Assembly: GCA_965656525.1 (NCBI GenBank)
Contig: CBFHKY010000006.1
Span: 97,890 to 161,889, forward strand
Origin: Pseudomaricurvus sp965656525
GTDB taxonomy: Bacteria; Pseudomonadota; Gammaproteobacteria; Pseudomonadales; Cellvibrionaceae
Length of the DNA: 64,000 nucleotides
Reading direction: 5' to 3'
Below, in pieces: positions 53,539 through 62,270 of the stretch. Within the stretch, counting starts at the first letter, position 1. Each line of letters opens with the position of its first letter. The position numbers and the translations under genes were made by a program. Below the pieces are notes generated by a model. It did no database searches. It was not told the DNA's origin and saw only the letters and a program-made list of their open reading frames with translations.

Positions 53539-54267
53539 TCAATGGAGTAACGGTATTAAGTATGGAAAGGTGAGGGCGGTGAAAAGGCCGGTTAGGCCCA
53601 TCGCCATTGTCGCGAGGGCACCGCTATTAGGGTCGAGCTCAAAGCTGCGTGCCGTACCAATAGCGTGTGCATTCAGGCCGAAAACCACACCTTGTAGCCG
53701 TGAGTCCCTCAGCCCTGTGAGGTAGAACACCATTGGGCTTATCACCACGCCAATGACACCCGTAAATATCACAATGCCCGTGGTCAAAGACGCTAGCGCG
53801 CCAATTTGCTGTGATACTCCAATTGCGATAGGGGTGGTAATGGATTTGATCGTCAAGGCCAAAAGAATTTCATCGGGTGCCTGCATTCCCCAAGCAATGG
53901 CAACGGCAATAGCGGGTGCCAATACTCCTCCAATTAAGACCGTAATCAGCACAGCCAGTGCGTGTTTACGCAGTACATGAAATTCATTATAGAGTGGTAC
54001 GGCTAAAGCAACGGTAGCGGGCCCCAGTAATAAGTAGAGAATATTGTTTCCAGCCACATAATGGCTGTAGTCCCAATCAGTAAGTTGTAGCAGTAACGCA
54101 ATGACGACAGAGCCGGTTGCGACAGGGTGTAGCCAGGCCGGCTTACCCATACGCTGATACAGTGACAGTGCTACTTGAAACACCAACAGTGTTAGCAGCA
54201 GGCCCGCTAGAGGTCGCGACGTTATGTGTTGAATGAACCCAAGGCCAGACGCTATCAAGTCATTCAT
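53539..54267 (-). CDS. lrgB: LrgB/CidB family membrane protein
   Basis: 242 aa with about 6-7 hydrophobic segments and the family block ALTIKSITTPIAIGVSQQIG plus GVVFGLNAHAIGTARSFE. Partner of LrgA in the holin-like/pyruvate uptake systems of bacteria. It lies 38 bp after lrgA, at the end of dsbB-lrgA-lrgB. Confidence 0.92.
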   Translation of the reverse strand: MNDLIASGLGFIQHITSRPLAGLLLTLLVFQVALSLYQRMGKPAWLHPVATGSVVIALLLQLTDWDYSHYVAGNNILYLLLGPATVALAVPLYNEFHVLRKHALAVLITVLIGGVLAPAIAVAIAWGMQAPDEILLALTIKSITTPIAIGVSQQIGALASLTTGIVIFTGVIGVVISPMVFYLTGLRDSRLQGVVFGLNAHAIGTARSFELDPNSGALATMAMGLTGLFTALTFPYLIPLLH

Positions 54268-54305
54268 ACATTCAGGTTACCTTTACAGGGATTGGCAAGG
54301 GCTCG

Positions 54306-54647
54306 TTAAGCCTTTGATGAGGCTAAGCGCTTGATCAACCAGGCACTGAGCAACATAGCGATCAGAGTGCCCACAGTAAGTGCCATCAAAATAGCAAACC
54401 AATGTTGACGGATACCTAGAGGGAGAAAGAACAAGCCCACACCCGCCGGTATTAAGAACAGGCTCAGATATTGAATCAGTGTTTGGCTGGCTCGCTGTAA
54501 TTCGGCGGAAGCTCCACGTTTGATGAACAGAGCACAAAACAGCAACAGCATGCCAATCACAGCACCGGGAACAGGAAGGTGGCACAGGCTGACCACAGCT
54601 TCCCCTAGCAGTTGAAACAGCAACAGTATGATTAGCCCTTTTAGCAT
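54306..54647 (-). CDS. lrgA: LrgA/CidA family membrane protein
   Basis: 113 aa with four hydrophobic segments (MLKGLIILLLFQLLGEAVVS, PGAVIGMLLLFCALF etc.), the holin-like CidA/LrgA family. Its ATG shares the A of the dsbB stop (TGATG), a sign of translational coupling. A longer frame upstream lies inside dsbB and is not homologous. Confidence 0.92.
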   Translation of the reverse strand: MLKGLIILLLFQLLGEAVVSLCHLPVPGAVIGMLLLFCALFIKRGASAELQRASQTLIQYLSLFLIPAGVGLFFLPLGIRQHWFAILMALTVGTLIAMLLSAWLIKRLASSKA

Positions 54648-55135
54648 CAGCCTTGGCGTCTCATTTGCCACAAGTTGACGACAATCAAGCCGGCGAAGGC
54701 GATCGCAACCCAGGCAGGCATGCTCAACCCTAACAAAGTCCAAGAAACATCGGCGCAGTTACCATCCCCGCGCATCAACAAATTAAAGGCGTCGGCTAGG
54801 GGGAAGTTTTCAAACATATAGCTCAAGCCAGGACCACAGGCTGGCACCTGATCTTCCGGCAAATTTTGTAGCCACACGTGTCGTAGAGAAACAGCGCCAC
54901 CGATCAACGCCAATACCACGCCAAGCCCCGCATAGATCCGTCGGCCCAGTGCTTTAGGGTTGTGAATAGCCGCTAGCAAAGCGCACAGGCTGATCGCCAA
55001 CACAAAGACACGTTGAGTGATGCACAGAGGGCAAGGGTGCATGTCCATCGCGAACTGAAAATAGAGGGCTATTAAGTTTAGGCCAGTACAGCCGAAAAAA
55101 ATCAGTAGAAAGGTCTTGCGGATGGTTAATGTCAT
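54647..55135 (-). CDS. dsbB: Disulfide bond formation protein DsbB
   Basis: 162-aa inner-membrane protein with four membrane segments that reoxidises DsbA using quinone. Periplasmic loop 1 has the CPLC redox pair near residue 36; loop 2 has the second pair in VPACGPGL and GNCADVSW. I use MTLTIRKTF (55135); the longer frame adds 18 unlikely residues. First gene of dsbB-lrgA-lrgB. The position near algQ and algP corresponds to Pseudomonas dsbH. Confidence 0.94.
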   Translation of the reverse strand: MTLTIRKTFLLIFFGCTGLNLIALYFQFAMDMHPCPLCITQRVFVLAISLCALLAAIHNPKALGRRIYAGLGVVLALIGGAVSLRHVWLQNLPEDQVPACGPGLSYMFENFPLADAFNLLMRGDGNCADVSWTLLGLSMPAWVAIAFAGLIVVNLWQMRRQG

Positions 55136-55247
55136 GGTCGTCTCTCGTGTCAGAGCGGCTACACTAGGTGAAAAGCTTTGATAACTCAAGCGTGGCTAAT
55201 GGGCTCGTGGGCGCGACAAAAAGTAATGATGTGGGAGTAGGGTTAGA

Positions 55248-55715
55248 GTGAACATTGTACAGTGGCTGGTGATGATGGTGTTGGTGCTGATAACGGCAAT
55301 TGCATGGGCCGAGGATCCACCACAAGACACTCCGGATACGCAAACTGAGGTGGGTACTGAAACGGACGAAGATGGTGAACCCCTTCCTGCGGCGAAGGCG
55401 ATCTATGTACCGATCAAGCCAGCGTTTGTGGTCAATTATGGCGGCCAAGGGCGCTTGCGTTATTTGAAGGCAGAGATTTCGTTGCGTGTAGCTGATGCGG
55501 CAGTGGAAAATGCGGTGCGCCACCATTTGCCTTACATACGCAACGAGATTATTTTGCTGTTTAGCAAGCAAACCGAAGAAGTGCTAGATACGCTAGAGGG
55601 TAAAGAGTTGCTTCGCCAGCAAGCCTTAGAAGCTATTAATCTCGTGTTAGAGACGGAGGCTGAAGGGAATCAAGTGACAGATTTGTACTTCAATCAACTG
55701 GTAATACAAAAATAA
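55248..55715 (+). CDS. FliL family protein (isolated)
   Basis: 155 aa starting with GTG. Signal or anchor segment (IVQWLVMMVLVLITAIAWA), an acidic linker, then a FliL-like domain (FVVNYGGQGRLRYLKAEISLRV ... HLPYIRNEIILLFSKQ ... LNQLVIQ-type end). FliL attaches to the flagellar stator. No flagellar gene is in this window, so this may be a FliL paralogue with another role. Divergent from dsbB, convergent with gcvH. Confidence 0.82.
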   Translation: MNIVQWLVMMVLVLITAIAWAEDPPQDTPDTQTEVGTETDEDGEPLPAAKAIYVPIKPAFVVNYGGQGRLRYLKAEISLRVADAAVENAVRHHLPYIRNEIILLFSKQTEEVLDTLEGKELLRQQALEAINLVLETEAEGNQVTDLYFNQLVIQK

Positions 55716-55764
55716 GCGGGTGACAAAAAACTCACAAACAGCCCAATGATTGGCCGTGTCTCAC

Positions 55765-55800
55765 ACCGCTTTTTGAGCCTTTGTTGGCACAAAAAGCGGT
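55765..55800. terminator. Hairpin between convergent fliL-like gene and gcvH
   Basis: ACCGCTTTTTG and CAAAAAGCGGT form a perfect 11-bp stem with a 14-nt loop; A/T runs inside the stem allow either direction. Confidence 0.7.
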
Positions 55801-55809
55801 ACACGATGA

Positions 55810-56199
55810 TCAGTCTTCTGCGTTCAATGCGCTATAGCCATCTACATCGAGAGCGCTGTCGAGCTCGCTCAAATCCGAAGGTTTTACTTTGAAGAACCAG
55901 CCGTCATCGTAAGGTGATTCGTTCACCGTTTCTGGCGTATCTTCCAGTGCGTCGTTGATGGCAATAACTTCGCCGCTAACAGGGGAATAAATGTCTGAAG
56001 CAGCTTTTACGGATTCTACCACTCCGGCTTCTTCACCGGCGGTTACAGAACTGCCAACCTCAGGGGCCTCTACATAAACAACGTCGCCCAGTGCTGCTTG
56101 AGCATGGTCGGTAATACCAATGGTAACAGTACCATCGGCTTCAAGGCGCGCCCACTCGTGGCTGGCTAAGTATTTAAGCTCTTTGCGAACTTCGCTCAT
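55810..56199 (-). CDS. gcvH: Glycine cleavage system H protein
   Basis: 129 aa lipoyl carrier. The lipoylation lysine is in GVVESVKAASDIYSPVSG. Start MSEVRKELKY with GAGGAA before it. Carries the aminomethyl group between GcvP and GcvT. Neither gcvT nor gcvP is adjacent or in this window. No glycine riboswitch is recognisable in the leader. Confidence 0.95.
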   Translation of the reverse strand: MSEVRKELKYLASHEWARLEADGTVTIGITDHAQAALGDVVYVEAPEVGSSVTAGEEAGVVESVKAASDIYSPVSGEVIAINDALEDTPETVNESPYDDGWFFKVKPSDLSELDSALDVDGYSALNAED

Positions 56200-56429
56200 G
56201 CTGGATTCCTCGTTGATCTCAAAGGGATTGCTCACTAACTAAAAGGGACAGGCCATAGGCCAAAAACCGACGTAGTTTAGCGCCTTTTACTCTTTGACGA
56301 AACGCCTCTGCGGTAGGCGCTGAGTTAACTCTAAAAGCCTTCGGTTTTAAGGCGGCGGTAAACAAGACTACTGTCCAAGACGGCGGATTGATACACTCAA
56401 TCACACATGGATACGCTCGGAGCCTTAGT

Positions 56430-58475
56430 ATGAAACGTTTGCTAAAAGGGTTGATGGCAATTGTAGGAATTTGTTTGCTGTTGCTCATAGGTGCGGTGGT
56501 TGCGGTGACCACATTGTTTGAACCTAACGATTACCGTGGCCATCTTGAGCGAATCGCACAGGAGCAAGGGGTTCCTTTGCATTTGCGAGGCGATATTGGC
56601 TGGCAACTTTGGCCGCGCTTGGGGCTGAGTGTGGCTGATGTGGCTATTGGCACGGGTGATCAACCTTTAATGACAGCCCGTAAATTGTCGGGGCAAGTTG
56701 CCTTAATGCCTCTGTTGAAGGGGCAAGTGCAAGTCGATGCGTTGATACTGGATGGTGCCGACGTGCATATGATTTTGGCCGCTGATGGCACCGGCAATTG
56801 GGAGACGCTCATGGAATCGACGGCGGACGCCCCGTCCGCTAAACCCGATTCAACCGGCTCGGCAGAAGAATCTTCAAGTGCAAGCACCTTGGCGCTGGCG
56901 ATAGATCAGTTGCAAATGACGAACTTGTCTCTGAGTTACCAAGATAGGGTGCAAGGCACTCAAGTGGCTGTTCAAGACCTTAATCTAACGGCGCAAGGTG
57001 TGAACTTGGATGGCCACCCTTTGTCTGTGCAGCACAGTATGGTGTTGGCGTTGCCGAATAAGCCCCCTCTTGAATTGCGGAGCAAGGGTACAATCAGTGT
57101 GGATCTTGAAACATCGGTTTTAGACATCGATACGCTGGAATTAACCGCAATCGCTAATCAAGCGCCACTAACAGTCAACCTGCAAGGCAAGGTGCAATGG
57201 GATACCTTAGCGACAGATGTGTCTTTAGCGCTGACACCAGTGAATCTGTCGAAATGGCTCACTCAGTGGCAGATAGAACTCCCTGAAATGTCGGCGGCGG
57301 ATGCGCTCACACGTGTGTCGTTGAACGCTTCACTCAGTGGCAGTGAGTCCCTCTGGCAGGTACAAAATATTCGTTTAGCCTTGGATGACAGCTTATGGCT
57401 AGGCTCAGCAGAGGCGAATGCAGCCGGAGCTTTGCGGGTGGATATAGAGGGTGATCGTTTGGTCTTGGATCGTTACTTGCCAACACCTGTTCCCGAAAGC
57501 GTACAGTCGACAGCGCCAGCGGCTTCGGGTAGCAATCCTAAAACCGATCGAGTGGTCCCGAAAATGTCATCAGACGCTCTGCCCCTAGAGAGCTTGGAGG
57601 GGTTGAACATTGGTGCGACTATAAAAGTAGCGTCGTTAAGTTATCAGCAAATTCCGTTAACCAATGTGCTTTTGGATCTTAGTGCGAAGGATGGCAGCCT
57701 ACGACTGAAAGCACTATCGACCAACATCGAAGCCGGAGTGGTGAAACTGCAAGGTGCGCTGAGCACCTCAACGACTCCCTCACAGCTGACCATGACGGGC
57801 GAGTTTCAGCAGCTGCCGCTTCACACCTTGCTTAATGGTTTAACGCAAGAATCGCGTATCAATGGGGAAGCATCGGGGCAATTCTCGATGGCCACACAGG
57901 GTGACACCTTGAGGCAATGGCAAGAACAGCTTCAAGCTCAGCTTACCTTGACGGCACAATCGCTGACTTTTGACGATTTCGATGTGGAGCGCAGCGCCTG
58001 CGAGCTGTCGGCATTGATCAATCAAGAGGCTGCACCCACGCTGGACTGGAAGGGACATACACAGTTGCAAGATGTACAAGCATCATTGACGGTGGCGGGT
58101 GAAACCGTCAATTTGACGGGTTTGGCGGCCGGAGTGGAAAATCTGCGGGTGAAAGCCAAAGGCCGCTTGGGGCTAGATTCTGGGCAGTTTGATGTGCCGT
58201 TGGATGTGGCCTTTTCGGGTACGGCTGACCCCGACCGCCAGTGCCAGGTACGCGACCGCTGGCGCAACAGGGATTTACCTTTGCGCTGCAGTGGTCAGTT
58301 GAACGCTGTGTCGGCACGTACCTGCTTGCCCGACCGAAAGCGTATCGATGATTTACTACGCGATGAGCTGAAACAGAAAGCTTCTGACAAGCTGCAAGAA
58401 AAACTGCAGGAAAAACTGGGCACAGAGAAGGGGCAGGCCGTGGAAAGCCTACTCAAAGGCCTGTTTGGTCGATAG
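56430..58475 (+). CDS. AsmA family protein
   Basis: 681 aa. One N-terminal membrane segment (LMAIVGICLLLLIGAVVAVTT) followed by a large periplasmic domain of beta-rich repeats, with the AsmA start block EPNDYRGHLERIAQEQ and GWQLWPRLGLSVADVAIG. The C-terminus has the AsmA_2 part (FSGTADPDRQCQV). AsmA-type proteins belong to the bridge-like lipid transport superfamily and affect outer-membrane composition. Precedes mutY, as in Pseudomonas. Confidence 0.94.
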   Translation: MKRLLKGLMAIVGICLLLLIGAVVAVTTLFEPNDYRGHLERIAQEQGVPLHLRGDIGWQLWPRLGLSVADVAIGTGDQPLMTARKLSGQVALMPLLKGQVQVDALILDGADVHMILAADGTGNWETLMESTADAPSAKPDSTGSAEESSSASTLALAIDQLQMTNLSLSYQDRVQGTQVAVQDLNLTAQGVNLDGHPLSVQHSMVLALPNKPPLELRSKGTISVDLETSVLDIDTLELTAIANQAPLTVNLQGKVQWDTLATDVSLALTPVNLSKWLTQWQIELPEMSAADALTRVSLNASLSGSESLWQVQNIRLALDDSLWLGSAEANAAGALRVDIEGDRLVLDRYLPTPVPESVQSTAPAASGSNPKTDRVVPKMSSDALPLESLEGLNIGATIKVASLSYQQIPLTNVLLDLSAKDGSLRLKALSTNIEAGVVKLQGALSTSTTPSQLTMTGEFQQLPLHTLLNGLTQESRINGEASGQFSMATQGDTLRQWQEQLQAQLTLTAQSLTFDDFDVERSACELSALINQEAAPTLDWKGHTQLQDVQASLTVAGETVNLTGLAAGVENLRVKAKGRLGLDSGQFDVPLDVAFSGTADPDRQCQVRDRWRNRDLPLRCSGQLNAVSARTCLPDRKRIDDLLRDELKQKASDKLQEKLQEKLGTEKGQAVESLLKGLFGR

Positions 58476-58555
58476 GTCACTAAGCCCATCAAGCCCCTCC
58501 TGAGAGAGTATCAGAAGGGGCAGAAACGTTTGATTGTACTGAGATTTTTAACTGA

Positions 58556-59617
58556 ATGAGAGCGAGTAACTCCTTTTCTGATCGTGTACTGGACTGGTTC
58601 GATCAACACGGGCGCAAAGATTTACCTTGGCAGAAAGGCATCACTCCTTACCGAGTCTGGGTGTCGGAAATCATGTTGCAACAGACGCAAGTTACCACGG
58701 TGATCCCGTATTTTGAGCGCTTCATGAAGGCTTACCCTAACGTAGCGGCTTTAGCGCAATCGCCGATCGACGACGTGCTCCATCTCTGGACCGGTCTTGG
58801 CTACTACGCTCGGGCTCGTAACCTGCACCGTTGTGCACAGCAAGTGATGGATCAGCATGGGGGTGAGTTCCCTCGGACATTGGAAGCCCTAGAAGCTCTG
58901 CCTGGCATTGGCCGCTCGACAGCGGGTGCTATAGCGAGCCTTGCCATGCAGCAGCAAGCTGCAATTTTGGATGGCAACGTCAAGCGTGTATTGGCTCGTC
59001 ATTTCGTCATAGACGGTTGGCCGGGTAAAAGTGACGTGCTAAAGCAACTGTGGACTGTGGCTGAAGAGCTCACGCCGTCGCAGCGTTGCCATCATTACAC
59101 TCAAGCGATGATGGATTTGGGGGCAACGGTTTGCAGCCGCAGCCGCCCGCGCTGTGACGCTTGCCCAGTACAGGAAAGTTGTGCCGCTTTCGCGCAAGGC
59201 AACCCGCAGGCTTACCCCGGAAAGAAGCCGCGCAAAGACAAACCTGTTAAAGCGGTACACCTGTTGATGTTGCGTAACCCACAAGGGGAATGGTTATTAG
59301 AACAGCGCCCCACCACAGGGATCTGGGGGGGCTTGTGGAGCTTTCCCGAATCGCCCCTGACTGACAGCCTAGACGATTCTTCCGTGCTGCCGTGGAGTGA
59401 GGATGTCAGCATACAAGAATTTTGGGATTCTTTTCGTCATACCTTTAGTCATTATCATTTAGACATTACCCCTGTGCTGGCCAATTGCGAAGGTGATTGG
59501 GGCATCGGAGAGAAAGCGCATTGCTGGTATGATGTGCATCAACCGCCTTCTCTTGGTTTGGCGGCTCCCGTAAAAGCCTTATTGGAAAAGCTGCGACAGC
59601 TGGATCCAATCCACTAA
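58556..59617 (+). CDS. mutY: A/G-specific adenine glycosylase MutY
   Basis: Removes adenine mispaired with 8-oxoG. 353 aa. The catalytic Glu is in VSEIMLQQTQV, the HhH-GPD motif in LEALPGIGRSTAGA and the catalytic Asp in LDGNVKRVLARH. A [4Fe-4S] loop has the pattern C-x6-C-x2-C-x5-C (CSRSRPRCDACPVQESC). The NUDIX-like C-terminal domain (LLEQRPTTGIWGGLWSFPE) reads 8-oxoG. yggX follows 40 bp later, a widely conserved pair. Confidence 0.97.
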   Translation: MRASNSFSDRVLDWFDQHGRKDLPWQKGITPYRVWVSEIMLQQTQVTTVIPYFERFMKAYPNVAALAQSPIDDVLHLWTGLGYYARARNLHRCAQQVMDQHGGEFPRTLEALEALPGIGRSTAGAIASLAMQQQAAILDGNVKRVLARHFVIDGWPGKSDVLKQLWTVAEELTPSQRCHHYTQAMMDLGATVCSRSRPRCDACPVQESCAAFAQGNPQAYPGKKPRKDKPVKAVHLLMLRNPQGEWLLEQRPTTGIWGGLWSFPESPLTDSLDDSSVLPWSEDVSIQEFWDSFRHTFSHYHLDITPVLANCEGDWGIGEKAHCWYDVHQPPSLGLAAPVKALLEKLRQLDPIH

Positions 59618-59657
59618 CGGGTTCGTTTTCTTATCTATTCATTGTCAGGGTTGCCGT

Positions 59658-59933
59658 ATGACACGCATGATTTTTTGCCGCAAATATCAACAAGAATTGG
59701 AAGGGCTGGATGCACCGCCATACCCAGGCGCGAAAGGGCAGGACATCTACGACAACGTATCCAAGCGAGCTTGGCAAGATTGGATGGCTCACCAAACCAT
59801 GCTGATCAACGAAAAGCACCTGAACATGATGGATATGACGTCGCGCGCCTATCTAAAGGAGCAGATGGACAAATTCTTCTCGGGTGACGACTACGATGCG
59901 GCCGAGGGTTACGTTCCACCAGAACAAGATTAA
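59658..59933 (+). CDS. yggX: Fe(2+)-trafficking protein YggX
   Basis: 91 aa (E. coli 91) starting MTRMIFCRKYQQELEGL with the conserved Cys7. Protects iron-sulfur clusters from oxidation and follows mutY, whose Fe-S cluster may benefit. The full family length is present. Confidence 0.96.
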   Translation: MTRMIFCRKYQQELEGLDAPPYPGAKGQDIYDNVSKRAWQDWMAHQTMLINEKHLNMMDMTSRAYLKEQMDKFFSGDDYDAAEGYVPPEQD

Positions 59934-60134
59934 GGCTCACTAGTCGAAGGCTCCTAAAGCTCCAGTTATCCTGCAAGCCGCCTTGGCCTCTAGTGTGTAA
60001 AACTTACAGAGTCGAGGTGCATGCTGCCCCTTTTTTACCGGTTAAAACGGTAATAGTCTTTAAATCCTCCCAAAAAATCGATGGTACAGGTTTTGCTCTG
60101 CTTCTTATGGTGGCCACTCATAAAGGAAGCAAGC

Positions 60135-61202
60135 ATGTTAAAACCTATACATCAAAAAGTCGTTACCCAAGGGCTTAATTCACAAGGGCTTAGTTCACCC
60201 AGACTAAGTTCGCTAAGAGGAACAAACACCGCTGTCGTATTGTCCGCCATGCTTGCTCTGGTGTGTACAGCGGCGAAAGCCTCAGACACCCAGGGGACGT
60301 TCACGGCATCGTTTGAAAACGACCTCTTTACCACAGGCAACGATGATAACTACACACATGGGACCCAGTTCACGTATGTCAGTGATACCTACTTACCTCG
60401 GTGGGGGGCTAAAATTGCCAGCCTTTTACCGTTTATGGAATCCAGCGATGATCAACGGGCCGTATTCAGAATGGGGCAGCAGATATTTACACCCAAGGAT
60501 ATTGGTCGTGAAATGCTGATTGAAAACGATCGTCCTTACGCGGGTTGGTTATACATCAGCGCAGGTGTGTTGGCCGACAGCTACAAGCAAAGTGAGATTC
60601 GTCATCTCGATAAACTGGAGCTGATCCTTGGCACCGTTGGGCCAGATTCAGGGGCCGAAAATGTACAAACAGAAGTGCATAAACTGACTGACTCAAAAAT
60701 TCCACAAGGTTGGGATAACCAGCTGGACAACGAAATCACTTATGACCTGAGTTATCAACACCAATGGATGATTCCGTTGGTGAATGACACCATCGATATC
60801 GTTCCGCAAGCGAGTGTGACGCTAGGTTCTTCACAGCGCAATGTTGGTTTGGGTATGGCGGCTCGAATAGGCAGTGGTTTACGCAGCGATTTTGGTCCGC
60901 CGCTGATCAACGTGACAGGTTCAGGAAGCGGTTATTTCAAGCCTGAGCAGGCACTGTATTGGTACTTTTATGTTGGCGCCTATGGGCACTATGTGGATTA
61001 CAATATTTTTCTGGATGGCAACACCGATGGTGGCTCCCACAGCGTTGATCGCAATGAGTGGGTTGGCGACTTACAGGCAGGATTTGTGGTGGGTGCCGGT
61101 AACTGGCGTCTAGCCTTTGCCAGTATTGTGCGTACAAAAACGTTTGCAGCGCAAGACGCCAACGACCAATATGGCTCTATGTCGGTATCCTATCGCTTTT
61201 AA
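60135..61202 (+). CDS. LpxR-like outer-membrane lipid A deacylase (DUF2219)
   Basis: 355 aa from the ATG at 60135, behind AAGGA. A long n-region with a near-exact repeat (QGLNS QGLSS PRLSS) precedes a signal peptide (VVLSAMLALVCTAAKAS). The mature start FENDLFTTGNDDNYTHGTQ is the hallmark of the LpxR family, and NDRPYAGWLYIS with MSVSYRF at the end fit a 12-strand barrel. LpxR removes the 3'-acyloxyacyl chain of lipid A. A later start (60249) is possible. Confidence 0.9.
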   Translation: MLKPIHQKVVTQGLNSQGLSSPRLSSLRGTNTAVVLSAMLALVCTAAKASDTQGTFTASFENDLFTTGNDDNYTHGTQFTYVSDTYLPRWGAKIASLLPFMESSDDQRAVFRMGQQIFTPKDIGREMLIENDRPYAGWLYISAGVLADSYKQSEIRHLDKLELILGTVGPDSGAENVQTEVHKLTDSKIPQGWDNQLDNEITYDLSYQHQWMIPLVNDTIDIVPQASVTLGSSQRNVGLGMAARIGSGLRSDFGPPLINVTGSGSGYFKPEQALYWYFYVGAYGHYVDYNIFLDGNTDGGSHSVDRNEWVGDLQAGFVVGAGNWRLAFASIVRTKTFAAQDANDQYGSMSVSYRF

Positions 61203-61272
61203 CTTAATCACACTAAAATCGTTCGCACTTTAAACAGTTTGATACGGGGAAAATTTATTTTTTATCAAAGGC

Positions 61273-61301
61273 TTGACGGTTAAGAGTTGAAAGGGTTTAA
61301 T
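61273..61301 (+). promoter_or_regulatory. Promoter of tRNA-Phe
   Basis: TTGACG (-35) and TTTAAT (-10) with a 17-bp spacer, followed by a GC-rich discriminator. Predicted start is ~32 bp before the tRNA. Confidence 0.78.
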
Positions 61302-61339
61302 ACGCGCCTCTTGTGGATCCACTCCCGTGAAGCCACAAC

Positions 61340-61415
61340 GCCCGGATAGCTCAGTCGGTAGAGCAGGGGATTGAAAATCCCCGTGTCGGTGGTTCGATTC
61401 CGCCTCCGGGCACCA
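61340..61415 (+). tRNA. tRNA-Phe (GAA)
   Basis: 76-nt cloverleaf with the CCA encoded. Acceptor GCCCGGA pairs with TCCGGGC, anticodon stem GGGGA/TCCCC, loop TTGAAAA (anticodon GAA), T arm GGTGG-TTCGATT-CCGCC. Transcribed alone and followed by a strong terminator. Confidence 0.98.
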
Positions 61416-61440
61416 TATTTTATGCCATACCCGTGGCAGA

Positions 61441-61480
61441 CAAAAAAGGCCAAGTTAGTCATCTAACTTGGCCTTTTTTG
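61441..61480. terminator. Terminator after tRNA-Phe
   Basis: Perfect 18-bp stem with the loop tcat; six A and six T flank GGCC, so it is potentially bidirectional. Confidence 0.93.
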
Positions 61481-61778
61481 TGCCTTCCACCTCGCTGGGT
61501 CGAACTTAATAGGGTCTATACCCCAGCCCACCACCCAATGCTTTTAAACGTATTCTCCAATTTACTACGCCAACCAAGCCTAGAAATCAGTGATGCTGCG
61601 GGATGGTTCGCTCTGACAGATGTCAGCGACAACGCATCGATGACTAAAAAATATACGGGGGTTTTGATTGTAGACTATGCTTATACCGCAAGCCTCAATA
61701 AAGTCCCGAGAAGGCCCATTGCTGTCTTGGGTAACACATATTTGAATCAATGGATTGTGCATCGAGAGTGGGTGTAAA
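61481..61778. other. 298-bp segment between the tRNA-Phe terminator and the binding-protein gene
   Basis: Should hold the promoter of the following operon. A 79-codon frame from 61540 to 61777 resembles no protein I know and lacks a ribosome site, so I do not call it. No integration signature follows the tRNA. Confidence 0.4.
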
Positions 61779-62270
61779 TTGGTATTCATTAATGATCATA
61801 AAAATAAGAATACACCTCTGCCGAAGAGTCAAAAAGGGTTGGTGTTGTTTATTGCAAAGCTCTGCGCCCTGTTTCTGTGCTTGCCTTCTATTGCGGCATC
61901 AGATGCGGTATTGATTTATCACCAAGGTCTGAAAAGCGAAGATTTATCTACTGAGAGTCTTGTTCGAGTGTATGCCATGCAAAAACGCGTGTGGAGCGAT
62001 GGTACGCCCGTAAAGGCTTATACATTACCAAGTAAAGATTCAGCCCATAAAGATTTTGCGAACCATTATTTACATATGCACCCATATCAGCTTGAGCGAT
62101 TGTGGCACAGGCTTGTTTTCAGTGGTACGAGCTCCATACCCGAGCGTACTTCCTCGGTAACGGAAATGATCGATAAGGTTGGGGGCACGCCAGGTGCAGT
62201 TGGTTATATTGATAAGAGCTTGGCTTATTTGATCGATGGCTCGGAAGCAGTAAGGGTTGAGTATGAATAA
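61779..62270 (+). CDS. Periplasmic binding-like protein (PstS-like fold, short)
   Basis: About 163 aa. A signal segment (GLVLFIAKLCALFLCLPSIAAS) precedes a single-lobe PBP-like domain: VLIYHQGLKSEDLSTESLVRVY, LPSKDSAHKDFANHYLHMHPYQLERLWHR-type middle, and GGTPGAVGYIDKS at the end, which resembles phosphate-binding proteins. It is half the size of PstS. The start is unsure: no in-frame ATG; TTG 61779 or TTG 61755 fits. Its stop overlaps the next gene by 8 nt (ATGAATAA). Ligand unknown. Confidence 0.8.
   Translation: MVFINDHKNKNTPLPKSQKGLVLFIAKLCALFLCLPSIAASDAVLIYHQGLKSEDLSTESLVRVYAMQKRVWSDGTPVKAYTLPSKDSAHKDFANHYLHMHPYQLERLWHRLVFSGTSSIPERTSSVTEMIDKVGGTPGAVGYIDKSLAYLIDGSEAVRVEYE

Noticed and set aside
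56200..56429. Glycine riboswitch before gcvH
   Set aside because: An ACCGAAGG string is present on the minus strand, but the order and stems of the glycine aptamer are not.
61340..61480. tRNA-Phe as an integration site
   Set aside because: A terminator follows directly and no integrase, repeated 3' tRNA end or change of gene type is seen.
61540..61777. 79-codon frame after tRNA-Phe
   Set aside because: No family similarity, no ribosome site; it ends where the next operon begins.
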